Notes under the pieces: generated by a model
Told to the model about the DNA's origin: nothing
What the model saw: the letters and a program-made list of their open reading frames with translations, nothing else
Database searches by the model: none
Position numbers and translations under genes: made by a program
In this document: positions 9,826-17,683 of the stretch, piece by piece
Numbering within the stretch: the first letter of the stretch is position 1
Layout: each line of letters begins with the position of its first letter
From: Lactococcus termiticola
GTDB taxonomy: Bacteria > Bacillota > Bacilli > Lactobacillales > Streptococcaceae
Length of the DNA: 64,000 bases
Reading direction: 5' to 3'
Assembly (NCBI RefSeq): GCF_003116835.1
Contig: NZ_BFFO01000002.1
Coordinates: 62,001 to 126,000, forward strand

Positions 9826-10022
9826 GTGAGGAAAGGAAATGTAAAATATTTCTTTCTGGCAGTGTCGGTGGAGCACTAAAGACTCGCAAGTATTAAGCGT
9901 CATGGACGTGGTTGAGACGGGCGGGCGTCTAAAATCCCGAAAATGTTAGCAGTGTTTAGCTGTGTTGGTCGAGCGAGCGACCTAAAAATCCACCAGGGAA
10001 AGGCTAGCGATAGCCTTTTTTC
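9826..10022 (+). ncRNA. Candidate structured small RNA, 6S-like
   Basis: A promoter (TTGGAC at 9793-9798, 17 bases, TAGAAT at 9816-9821) and a terminator (AAAGGCTA, 4-base loop, TAGCCTTTTTT, 9999-10021) bound a transcript of about 195 bases without an ORF. Both ends pair: CTTTCTGG near 9860 with CCAGGGAAAG before the terminator, and GGTGGA with TCCACC. This leaves a large internal bubble and an apical hairpin (AGACG/CGTCT). Size, closing stem and bubble fit 6S RNA, the RNA polymerase-binding regulator. The family assignment is inference; a covariance-model search against RF00013 would settle it. Confidence 0.5.
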
Positions 10023-10076
10023 ATGCCAAAAACTTTCCATTTCCATAAGTCTAAGAATGTGTTAAAATGAAGGACG

Positions 10077-12299
10077 ATGATTAAAGCGAAATACGACTGG
10101 AAGCTCCTTGAAGAATCCCCTTCTGACGGCTTTCTAAAGTTAACTAAAAAATATAAACTCGACCAGCTGGCCAGCCAGCTCCTCTGGCAAAGGGGCATCA
10201 GAGAAGAGGAAGAGATAGACGCCTTTCTAAATCCTGACCTCCAAAAGCTCCACAATCCCTTCCTCCTCCATGACATGGAGCGGGCGGTGGCTCGGATCCT
10301 AGAGGCCATCGAAAACGGCGAGAATATCCTGATTTACGGCGACTACGATGCTGACGGGATGACGGCGAGCTCGGTCATGAAGTCGGCCCTGGATGAGCTG
10401 GGGGCTGAGGCTCAGGTCTACCTGCCCAACCGTTTCACAGACGGCTACGGGCCAAATCTCGATGTCTACAAGTATTTCATCGAAAATGAGGCCATCGACC
10501 TGATTATCACGGTCGACAACGGCGTGGCTGGCAATGAGGCGGTCGAGTGGGCTGAAGCCCACGGTGTCAACGTCATCATCACAGACCACCACAGCATGCC
10601 CCAAGTCCTGCCTGAGGCTTTTGCCATCGTTCATCCTGAGCATCCCGACTCTGAATATCCCTTCAAATATCTGGCTGGTGTGGGCGTGGCCTTCAAGCTA
10701 GCCTGTGCCCTCTTGGAATATATTCCAAGCGAAATGCTGGATTTGGTGGCCATTGGGACCATTGCTGATATGGTCTCGCTGACCGATGAAAACCGGATTC
10801 TTGTGGCTCATGGCCTCAAGGTCCTCAAGCAGACCGAGCGGGTCGGCTTAGAAGAGCTCCTCAAGCTCTCTGGCACGGCTCCTGAAGATGTCAATGAAGA
10901 AACGGTCGGCTTTCAGATTGCCCCCAGGCTCAATGCCTTGGGCCGTCTCGATGACCCCAATCCTGCCGTTGAGCTCTTGACCGGCTGGGATGAAGACGAG
11001 GTCGCTGGCATTGCCCAGATGATTGATGAAAAAAATACAGAACGCAAGGAAATCGTCGACAGCATCTACAAGCAGGCCCTGACGATGATTACAGAGGAAC
11101 CCGTCCAGATTCTCTATCACAAGGACTGGCACAAGGGCGTGCTCGGGATTGTGGCCGGACGTTTGCTGGAACAGCTCCATAAGCCGGTCGTTATGCTGGC
11201 TGAAGAAGATGGACTCCTGCGGGGTTCTGCCCGCTCGATTGAGGCCTACAATATCTTTGAGGCCCTGGACGCCCACCGTGAGCTATTTGTCGCTTTTGGA
11301 GGCCACAAGCAGGCGGCAGGGATGACCATTGCTTTGGAGAATATCGAGGCGGTCAAGTCAGCCATGATTGACTATATCGCAGAGCAAAATATTGATATGG
11401 CGGGCAAGAGTCGCCTTGAGCTGTCTGGCAAACTCGACTTTCAAGAGCTGAGCCTTGAGACCCTGCAAGGCCTCACAGCCCTTGCCCCTTATGGCATGGA
11501 TAATCCCAAGCCCCGCTTTTTACTTGAGGACTATAAAGTCGCTCAGAGCCGGCAGATGGGTAAGGACAACAGCCACCTCAAGCTCAAGGTTGAGCAGGCA
11601 GGTATCCAGCATGATGCTGTCTATTTCTCGCATGGCCAGGAGAGCCTGGAGTTTGAGCAGGCAGTGACCAAGCTGGCAGTGACCTTGTCGAGCAACACTT
11701 GGAATGGCAACACCAGCCTCCAGCTCATGGTCGAAGACGCCAAGGCTGACGGGGTCGAACTGATTGATATTCGGAGCCGGCAGTTTGACATTCCTGAAAA
11801 AGCAACGCTTTTTAAGAATAATAATGACAAACATGATATAATGGAAGATGTGCTTGTTCTACTTGAGGCACCGGAGACGGAGGCCGATATGGAGAGCCTC
11901 AAAAGCCTTCTTGACCAGCAAGACTTCAGCCTGATTTATTTCAAAAATGAGGTCAAGCAGGCCTACTACCTCTCTGGTGGTGGGACTCGGGAAGAGTTTG
12001 CCCGGCTCTACAAGGCCATCTACCAGTATCCGGAATTTGATGTCCGCCATAAGCTCAGAGCCTTGGCGAGCTATCTCAAGATTCCAGATCTTCTCATGAT
12101 TAAGATGATTCAAATTTTTGAAGAATTAGAATTTGTCAAGATTGACGATGGCATCATGACGGTCAATAAAGAGGCCGAACACCGTGAAATCAGCTCAAGC
12201 AAGATTTATCAAGCCCTCCAAGAGACAGTGAAAAGGCAAGCTTTCTTTGCCCTGAGCCCTGTTGCGGAGATTTACAAGGAATTAAAAAACAAGGCATAA
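10077..12299 (+). CDS. recJ: Single-stranded-DNA-specific exonuclease RecJ
   Basis: 740 residues. DHH-superfamily motifs are intact: GDYDADGMTASS (about residue 87), the VIITDHHSMP motif giving the family its name, and GTIADMVSL. A DHHA1 region (SARSIEAYNIFEAL, FGGHKQAAGMTI) and an OB-like domain follow. The last 200 residues form the C-terminal extension typical of Firmicute RecJ. The enzyme degrades single-stranded DNA 5' to 3' in recombination and mismatch repair. It is followed 15 bases later by apt, a pairing conserved in streptococci and lactococci. Confidence 0.93.
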   Translation: MIKAKYDWKLLEESPSDGFLKLTKKYKLDQLASQLLWQRGIREEEEIDAFLNPDLQKLHNPFLLHDMERAVARILEAIENGENILIYGDYDADGMTASSVMKSALDELGAEAQVYLPNRFTDGYGPNLDVYKYFIENEAIDLIITVDNGVAGNEAVEWAEAHGVNVIITDHHSMPQVLPEAFAIVHPEHPDSEYPFKYLAGVGVAFKLACALLEYIPSEMLDLVAIGTIADMVSLTDENRILVAHGLKVLKQTERVGLEELLKLSGTAPEDVNEETVGFQIAPRLNALGRLDDPNPAVELLTGWDEDEVAGIAQMIDEKNTERKEIVDSIYKQALTMITEEPVQILYHKDWHKGVLGIVAGRLLEQLHKPVVMLAEEDGLLRGSARSIEAYNIFEALDAHRELFVAFGGHKQAAGMTIALENIEAVKSAMIDYIAEQNIDMAGKSRLELSGKLDFQELSLETLQGLTALAPYGMDNPKPRFLLEDYKVAQSRQMGKDNSHLKLKVEQAGIQHDAVYFSHGQESLEFEQAVTKLAVTLSSNTWNGNTSLQLMVEDAKADGVELIDIRSRQFDIPEKATLFKNNNDKHDIMEDVLVLLEAPETEADMESLKSLLDQQDFSLIYFKNEVKQAYYLSGGGTREEFARLYKAIYQYPEFDVRHKLRALASYLKIPDLLMIKMIQIFEELEFVKIDDGIMTVNKEAEHREISSSKIYQALQETVKRQAFFALSPVAEIYKELKNKA

Positions 12300-12314
12300 A
12301 AGCCTGGAGGAAAA

Positions 12315-12827
12315 ATGGAACTTAAAGACTACATCGCAAGTATCAAAGACTACCCACAAGAAGGCATCATCTTCCGTGACATCTCGCCTCTGATGGCAGA
12401 TGGCAATGCCTACAACTACGCTGCCACTGAAATTGTCCAATATGCACGGGACAAGGAAATCGACATGGTCGTAGGCCCTGAGGCCCGTGGCTTTATCATC
12501 GGCTGTCCTGTGGCCTTTGCACTGGGTGTAGGTTTTGCCCCAGTCCGCAAGCCAGGCAAACTGCCTCGTGAAGTCATCTCTGCCGACTACGAAAAAGAGT
12601 ACGGCACAGATACACTGACCATGCACGCTGATGCCATCAAGCCAGGCCAGCGTGTCCTCATTGTCGATGACCTGCTTGCCACTGGCGGCACCATGCAGGC
12701 GACAATCGAACTCATCGAACAAATGGGCGGTATCGTTGTCGGCCTTGCCTTCCTCATCGAACTTGACGACCTCGAAGGCCGCAAGCGGATTGGTGATTAT
12801 GATTATAAGGTGTTGATGCACTATTAA
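12315..12827 (+). CDS. apt: Adenine phosphoribosyltransferase
   Basis: 170 residues, the standard length. The PRPP-binding loop is [16 protein letters not shown], and an early [12 protein letters not shown] motif binds the purine/pyrophosphate side. It converts adenine and PRPP to AMP in purine salvage. The start has a good GGAGGA ribosome binding site. It probably shares a transcript with recJ; a structured repeat whose inner hairpin could serve as terminator follows. Confidence 0.95.
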   Translation: MELKDYIASIKDYPQEGIIFRDISPLMADGNAYNYAATEIVQYARDKEIDMVVGPEARGFIIGCPVAFALGVGFAPVRKPGKLPREVISADYEKEYGTDTLTMHADAIKPGQRVLIVDDLLATGGTMQATIELIEQMGGIVVGLAFLIELDDLEGRKRIGDYDYKVLMHY

Positions 12828-12846
12828 TGCCTGTTGAGTCGTTTCG

Positions 12847-12973
12847 CTACGGAATTAAAATTTATCGGCCGTGAGGCCGCGAGCAGCCGCCTTCGGCGTC
12901 TCATCGCTAAATCTGGAGCCCAAAGGTCTCCAGATTTGCCTTTTTTCACGGCGGATAAATTTCAATTCCGTAG
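12847..12973. repeat. Structured palindromic element, family R2, copy 1
   Basis: Left arm 12847-12874 is nearly the reverse complement of right arm 12946-12973 (CTACGGAATT against AATTCCGTAG at the ends). Read on the minus strand, the interior contains a core: AAATCTGGAGACC, TTTGGGC, TCCAGATTT, AGCGATGAGAC, GCCGAAGGCGGC. The same core occurs in copy 2 at 21897-22015 on the opposite strand. On the plus strand the inner hairpin AAATCTGGAG/CTCCAGATTT is followed by GCC and six T and can serve as the apt terminator. No ORF or transposase is present. Confidence 0.75.
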
Positions 12974-13138
12974 CTCCACTGTAGCACTGTCTTTATAAGC
13001 AACTAACCCGTCCAGCAGTGCAAGTAAGTCACTACTTGTTTTATTAAAATAAATAAATTCAAGCCAACGGACAAAGCCCAAGCCCAGGCACAAGTGAAGC
13101 GAAGCTTTCGCCGAAGGCGAGGGCGAAGCCCTGACCAA
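12974..13138. other. Spacer between two structured repeats
   Basis: No gene is visible. Near its right end lie GC-rich small hairpins of the type CGCCGAAGGCG and GGGCGAAGCCC, similar to those that flank the repeats at 25.8-26.3 kb. Confidence 0.5.
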
Positions 13139-13309
13139 GGGGATTTTCTAATAATGGAAACATCGATAGCTTTGCTGTCGTATGTTTCGCACAGGGGAGA
13201 TCCGCAAGTACTATTTCTTAGTGGCTAGACGGCTCCCGTAGGGAGACTAAGAGACGCTTAGAAATAGTCGAAGCTAGCTCCCCGAGCACCCATTATTAGA
13301 AATATCCCC
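13139..13309 (+). repeat. Structured 171-bp element, family R1, copy 1
   Basis: The outer ends pair (GGGGATTTTCTAATAATGG with CCATTATTAGAAATATCCCC). Inside are a hairpin GAAACAT/ATGTTTC, a helix GGGGAG/CTCCCC, a helix ACTATTTCT/AGAAATAGT and a hairpin CTCCC/GGGAG. They are separated by conserved unpaired stretches (ATCCGCAAGTA, GACGGCTC, GAGACTAA, AGCTAG). Copies 2 (25849-26021, opposite strand) and 3 (26101-26272) keep the same plan. It lies just upstream of the rpoE promoter. No coding capacity is evident. Confidence 0.85.
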
Positions 13310-13365
13310 ATCCGCAAAGCGGTTGCCGACCGGCAGGTGGAAGGGCCACCAAATCCCTATAATTA

Positions 13366-13394
13366 TTGACAAAATCAAGTTTTTGAGATAATAT
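13366..13394 (+). promoter_or_regulatory. rpoE promoter
   Basis: TTGACA (13366-13371), 17 bases, TAATAT (13389-13394), with rpoE starting 35 bases downstream. Confidence 0.8.
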
Positions 13395-13428
13395 AGACAA
13401 AGAAAAATCAGAAAAGAGAGTATTACAC

Positions 13429-13986
13429 TTGAAAATCAAAGCACTCGATGGACAAAACATCCAAGAACTTTCTATGATTGAGGTCGCTCATGCCCTCCTC
13501 GAAGAAAAAGGCAAGGAGATGTCTTTTGAAGACATCTTGAACACGGTTCAAGATTATCTTCAAAAGTCTGACGCTGACATCAAGGCCAATGTGGCTCGTT
13601 TCTATACTGAAATGAATACAGACGGTAGCTTCATCCCGCTCGGTAATAACATCTGGGCCCTGCGTTCATGGTATGCCATCGATGAAATCGATGAAGAAGT
13701 TATTGCCCTCGATGAGCTCGAAGACGATGATGCTCCAGTGAAGAAACGCAGTAAAATCAATGCCTTCGGTATCGAAGACGAAGTGGACCCAGAAGATGAA
13801 GCCACTGATGACAGTGAAGATGATATGACTTACGACGATGAAAATCCAGACGATGAAAAATCTGAAGTCGAGGCCTATGATTCTGAGCTCAGTGAAGTGG
13901 AATTGAACGAAAACGACATCGACGAAAGCGTTGAAATCGATGAGGTTGACGACATCGACGAAGACGAAGACGAAGTGGATTCTTAA
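13429..13986 (+). CDS. rpoE: RNA polymerase delta subunit
   Basis: 185 residues from a TTG start behind AAGAGAG. The N-terminal half ([20 protein letters not shown] to [15 protein letters not shown]) is the HARE-HTH/RpoE globular domain. The C-terminal half is a disordered tail almost wholly of Asp, Glu and Ser, as in all delta subunits. Delta binds core RNA polymerase in Gram-positive bacteria and speeds release from nucleic acids, which sharpens promoter selectivity. It has its own promoter and no partner gene. Confidence 0.95.
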   Translation: MKIKALDGQNIQELSMIEVAHALLEEKGKEMSFEDILNTVQDYLQKSDADIKANVARFYTEMNTDGSFIPLGNNIWALRSWYAIDEIDEEVIALDELEDDDAPVKKRSKINAFGIEDEVDPEDEATDDSEDDMTYDDENPDDEKSEVEAYDSELSEVELNENDIDESVEIDEVDDIDEDEDEVDS

Positions 13987-14142
13987 GCTTAGTGAAAGAT
14001 TAACAGAGCATAAAGCGAGGGTCGCCTCGCTTTTGCCCTATAATAAAATACTTTTTTTGCCTTGCAAAAGGCTTGCTAAAGCCTAAAAATAGGTCTAAAA
14101 TAAAGTAGATTAATGAATATCCCCCAATGATGGAGGCCAAAA

Positions 14143-16002
14143 TTGTCAGATAAAGACACCACAGAATTTTCAAGAGAAAGCTTCAAGGACCGGATTCTTC
14201 GTGAACTCGAAGAGGCCAACAAGGCCAAGAGTGAAGGCACCTTTGAAAACTACTCTAAAGAAAATGAAAAAGCCGTCATGCCTAGCGAAATCAAGAAGCG
14301 AGAGCTTCCTGAAATCGAGCCCCGGCAGATTGCGACGCCTTTTACCCAGCCCATTGAAGATGAAATCCCAGCCCGTGAGGCAGAGGCCCAGGCCATGCTG
14401 GCGGCTTTTCCTCTGGATGAAGACCCGATGAAGTTTAGGGAAAAAGAAGAAGCAGAGGCCCAGGCCAAAGCTGAAGCCGAAGCTCAAGCTCAAGCCCAAG
14501 CCCAAGCCCAAGCCCAAGCCCAAGAGGCGGAAATGCCAGAAGTGCTTGCTGAAGAGCAAGAATACGGCAGCCTCCGTGAAAAGCTGGAAGCTATCGCCAT
14601 GCAACACCAGGGCCAGAGCTATTCAAGAAGGGCCAAGCGGGCTGAAAATGAAGCTGACAAGCTGGTCACTGAGCCTGAAGCCCTAGAAGTCCACCCTGAA
14701 GAGGCGGAAATCCCAGCAGTCGAAGCGCTCAAGGCTCCTGAAGAAGCGACTGCCGTCGCCGGTGAGGCGATGGCTCTTGAAGCTGAAGAAGCCAGCCCAA
14801 GACAACGCCGGGCCCGGAGTTCAGAAGAGTCGAGCGACGGCCCCAAAGCCAAGAAAAGCAAAAAGTCAAAACCGAAAAAACGGATGACCGCCGGCCGTAT
14901 CATTGCGGTCATCGCCGTCATCCTCATCCTGCTCATCGCAGGGACTGGCTTCTATGGCTACAACTACGTCAAGGCTGGCCTCCAGCCTCTGAACTCAGCG
15001 GACAAGTCCTACAAGACGGTCAATATCATCGAGGGCTCGTCTTCTAAGCAGATTGGTCTCTCGCTGGAAAAGGCCGGTATTATCAAGAATGGCACGATCT
15101 TCCAGTACTATACCAAGTTCAAAAACTACACCGGCTTCAAGTCCGGCTTCTATAACCTCTCACCAAGCATGAGCCTAGAAGACATTGCCAACAACCTTGA
15201 AAAAGGCGGTACAAAGCAAGCTGTCGCACCAAGCCTTGGTAAAATTACCATTCCTGAAGGCTTTACGCTGGCACAGATTGCCAAGCAAGTCACGGTCGAT
15301 GCCGACAAGAAAAACGGCAAGACCAACATCAGCACAGAGGCCTTTATGAAGGCGGCACAGGACGAAAGCTTTATCAATAAGATGAAGACCGAGTTTCCAA
15401 AGCTCCTCGAGAGCCTGCCAGCCAAGAACACAGGCGTCAAGTACCAGCTTGAGGGCTACCTCTTCCCTGCGACCTATGACTACTCTAAGGAGACCACGGC
15501 TGAGAGCTTGATCGAGCAGATGCTCTCTGCGACCAATGAACAGCTCAAGCCTTATTATGACCAGATCAGCCAGTCCGGCCAATCGGTCAATGAGATCCTG
15601 AGCCTGGCCGCCCTGGTCGAAAAAGAGGCCAATAACGACGATGACAGACGAAATGTCGCAGGCACCTTCTTTAACCGGATTGCCCAAGGCATGTCGCTTG
15701 ACTCAAACTCATCTATCCTCTACGCAGAGGACAAGCTGGGGGACAAGACCACGCTCAAGGATGATGCGACGGTCGACACGAGCCTGGCTTCGCCTTATAA
15801 CCTCTATGCCAATACTGGCACGGGCCCTGGTCCTATCGACAGCCCATCACTGTCTTCTATCAAGGCGGTGCTCAGTCCTGCGCATACCGACAACCTTTAC
15901 TTTGTTGCCGATGTGACGACTGGTAAGGTCTACTTTGCTAAGACGCTTGAAGAGCAAAATGCAAATGTCCAGACCTATGTGAATGACAAATTAAAACAAT
16001 AA
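14143..16002 (+). CDS. mltG: Endolytic murein transglycosylase MltG (YceG-like)
   Basis: 619 residues from a TTG start behind TGGAGG. A long cytoplasmic N-terminal region (about residues 1-245), rich in Ala, Glu and Lys, contains a pure Gln-Ala run encoded by CAAGCC hexamers (14484-14524). One membrane helix follows (AGRIIAVIAVILILLIAGTG). The extracellular YceG domain begins around residue 290, with the catalytic Glu expected in LAALVEKEANNDDDRRNVAG. MltG cuts nascent glycan strands; in streptococci it works with the peripheral elongation machinery. It is followed closely by greA, a conserved neighbour. Confidence 0.92.
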   Translation: MSDKDTTEFSRESFKDRILRELEEANKAKSEGTFENYSKENEKAVMPSEIKKRELPEIEPRQIATPFTQPIEDEIPAREAEAQAMLAAFPLDEDPMKFREKEEAEAQAKAEAEAQAQAQAQAQAQAQEAEMPEVLAEEQEYGSLREKLEAIAMQHQGQSYSRRAKRAENEADKLVTEPEALEVHPEEAEIPAVEALKAPEEATAVAGEAMALEAEEASPRQRRARSSEESSDGPKAKKSKKSKPKKRMTAGRIIAVIAVILILLIAGTGFYGYNYVKAGLQPLNSADKSYKTVNIIEGSSSKQIGLSLEKAGIIKNGTIFQYYTKFKNYTGFKSGFYNLSPSMSLEDIANNLEKGGTKQAVAPSLGKITIPEGFTLAQIAKQVTVDADKKNGKTNISTEAFMKAAQDESFINKMKTEFPKLLESLPAKNTGVKYQLEGYLFPATYDYSKETTAESLIEQMLSATNEQLKPYYDQISQSGQSVNEILSLAALVEKEANNDDDRRNVAGTFFNRIAQGMSLDSNSSILYAEDKLGDKTTLKDDATVDTSLASPYNLYANTGTGPGPIDSPSLSSIKAVLSPAHTDNLYFVADVTTGKVYFAKTLEEQNANVQTYVNDKLKQ

Positions 16003-16041
16003 AAAAGGAGTGCTGGCTCAAGGAAGCTGGCAAAAAATGAT

Positions 16042-16515
16042 ATGGCAGAAAAAACATTCCCAATGACCCAAGAAGGCTTGGAAAAACTCAAACTCGAACT
16101 CGACGACCTCAAACTCGTCAAACGTCCTGAAGTCATCGACCGCATCAAGGTCGCACGGAGCTACGGCGACCTCTCTGAAAACTCAGAATACGAAGCAGCC
16201 AAAGACGAACAAGCCTTCATCGAAGGCCGCATCTCGACCGTCGAGACCATGATCCGCTATGCGGACATCGTCGACAATACCAAGACCGCTAAAAATGAAG
16301 TCGCCCTCGGTAAATCCGTGACCTTCCAAGAGATTGGCGAGGATGAAGAAGAAACCTATCAAATCGTTGGTACTGCTGAGGCTGATCCTTTTGCAGGAAA
16401 GATCTCTAATGAAAGCCCGATTGCCCAGGCTTTGATTGGGAAGAAGACGGGGGACACCTTGAAAATTCCGCTTCCTGTTGGGGAGATTGAGGTTAAGATT
16501 GTTAAGGTGAAGTAA
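16042..16515 (+). CDS. greA: Transcription elongation factor GreA
   Basis: 157 residues. The N-terminal coiled coil carries the acidic tip region ([18 protein letters not shown]), which reaches the RNA polymerase active site to stimulate cleavage of backtracked RNA. The C-terminal FKBP-like domain (VGTAEADP to [15 protein letters not shown]) is complete. A terminator follows at 16518-16541. Confidence 0.95.
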   Translation: MAEKTFPMTQEGLEKLKLELDDLKLVKRPEVIDRIKVARSYGDLSENSEYEAAKDEQAFIEGRISTVETMIRYADIVDNTKTAKNEVALGKSVTFQEIGEDEEETYQIVGTAEADPFAGKISNESPIAQALIGKKTGDTLKIPLPVGEIEVKIVKVK

Positions 16516-16517
16516 GG

Positions 16518-16541
16518 AAAACAGCTTTGAGCTGTTTTTTT
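16518..16541 (+). terminator. greA terminator
   Basis: AAAACAGC, short loop, GCTGTTTTTTT. Confidence 0.8.
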
Positions 16542-16623
16542 ATTTGAATATATTTTGAAAATCAAGAGCTTTGACTATATGAGACTATATTGATATAATC
16601 AAATGTATCTAGGAGGTCTTATC

Positions 16624-16911
16624 ATGGAAAATATCGCTAAAAACTTTCAAGTGAGCTTCAAGACGGATCAAAAATTGGTGCAGGAAGCTAGACAAGTATT
16701 TGAAGAAAAAAATTCAAATTTGACAGAAATCATGAACGAGTTCTTGCAAACGGTAGTTGAAACGCATGACATCCCTTTTGAGACAAAAGAAGACAGGAAG
16801 CGTCAAAAGATTATCGATGAGCTAAAGGCTGGGATTGAAGAAAGCTACCAACAATATAAAGAAGGGAAGGCCCTCAGTCACGAAGAAGTGAAGGAGCGTT
16901 ATGGTTTATAA
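16624..16911 (+). CDS. RelB/DinJ-type antitoxin
   Basis: 95 residues from the ATG at 16624, chosen because TAGGAGG lies at the right distance; the upstream in-frame ATG at 16603 has no such site. The N-terminus (NFQVSFKTDQKLVQEARQVFEEKN..LTEIMNEFL) looks like the ribbon-helix-helix DNA-binding part of RelB/DinJ antitoxins, and the charged C-terminus would wrap the toxin. It overlaps the toxin start by 11 bases, usual for type II modules. Such antitoxins commonly repress their own promoter. Confidence 0.78.
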   Translation: MENIAKNFQVSFKTDQKLVQEARQVFEEKNSNLTEIMNEFLQTVVETHDIPFETKEDRKRQKIIDELKAGIEESYQQYKEGKALSHEEVKERYGL

Positions 16912-17251
16912 GCTTAAATATTCTCCCAAATTTTTGGAAAAGACGGATGCCATATTCAAGCAAATCATAGAGCTGAGTGCTTCAGAGAGTATTGCTAGGA
17001 AAATCATTGCTGAAATCTTTCTTGCTTTAGAAGCCCTATCTGATTTTCCAGAAATGGGCTTTGACATCGATGAGCGACTTGGGATTAGCCTTTTGCCGCC
17101 TTTTGTTAGCAGGGGGATGATTTTGGGGAAATTCATTGCCGTCTATCAGCTGCTGGATGAAAAGGATGAAGCTGGGAATGGAGTAGTCTTGATTTCTGAT
17201 ATTTACCCAACTCAATCTGATTGGGTAGGATATTTGAAGAGAAGAAAATAG
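16901..17251 (+). CDS. RelE/ParE-superfamily toxin
   Basis: 116 residues, overlapping the antitoxin. The pattern YKLKYSPKFLEKTDAIFKQI, then IAEIFLALEALSDFPEMG and a C-terminal strand rich region (KFIAVYQLLDEKDE..VVLISDIYPTQSDW), matches the ParE/RelE fold. Whether it cleaves mRNA at ribosomes (RelE) or poisons gyrase (ParE) cannot be decided. The terminal SDIYPTQSDWVGYL strand is in the usual place. Confidence 0.75.
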   Translation: MVYKLKYSPKFLEKTDAIFKQIIELSASESIARKIIAEIFLALEALSDFPEMGFDIDERLGISLLPPFVSRGMILGKFIAVYQLLDEKDEAGNGVVLISDIYPTQSDWVGYLKRRK

Positions 17252-17683
17252 TTAAGAGAAAAAATGATAGATGAGCTTCAAAATAAAATCCAATCAAACA
17301 TTAAAGTTTTGCAAGCTTGGATTATGAAGATTTTCTTGTAAACATGCTCGACGCTCTATCCTAATGGATAGGGTGCTTTTTTCTTTAGAGATGATAGGAG
17401 AATTAAAGGAGTAAACTCATACTAACCAGGAAGTAAAATCTAACTATTGGAGTTAAAAGGCCTTATATCTTTCGAAAATCTATTATATTTCTATTAAAAA
17501 TCATATATTATACAAAAAAAGCTTATATTCCCGAAAAATCTTTTATATCATCCCAAAAAATGCTATAATAGAAATAGAATAACATCATCACTAGACTATA
17601 CAAAAAAAATTAAATTGTGTCAAAATGATAGAAGTTAAATTAGATAGAAATATTAAAATCGTCGAGGAAAGGGGGAAGAGCTA
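17252..17683. other. AT-rich intergenic region between toxin and surface-protein genes
   Basis: 432 bases. It contains a 25-codon ORF without a proper ribosome binding site (17264-17341) that I do not call as a gene. A terminator hairpin follows (CTCTATCC/GGATAGGG then T run, 17353-17382). Two imperfect 27-bp direct repeats, 17462-17488 and 17522-17548, each begin with CTTATAT and end with TTATAT. A -10 TATAAT is at 17564-17569. The repeats in front of the promoter may be regulator sites for the surface protein. Confidence 0.5.

Noticed and set aside
13139-13309. Group II intron or retron msr-msd RNA
   Set aside because: No reverse transcriptase nearby, no domain V signature seen, and the elements are flanked by self-complementary ends only.
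17264-17341. 25-codon ORF after the toxin gene
   Set aside because: Only a poor ribosome binding site and no similarity; kept only as a remark in the intergenic entry.
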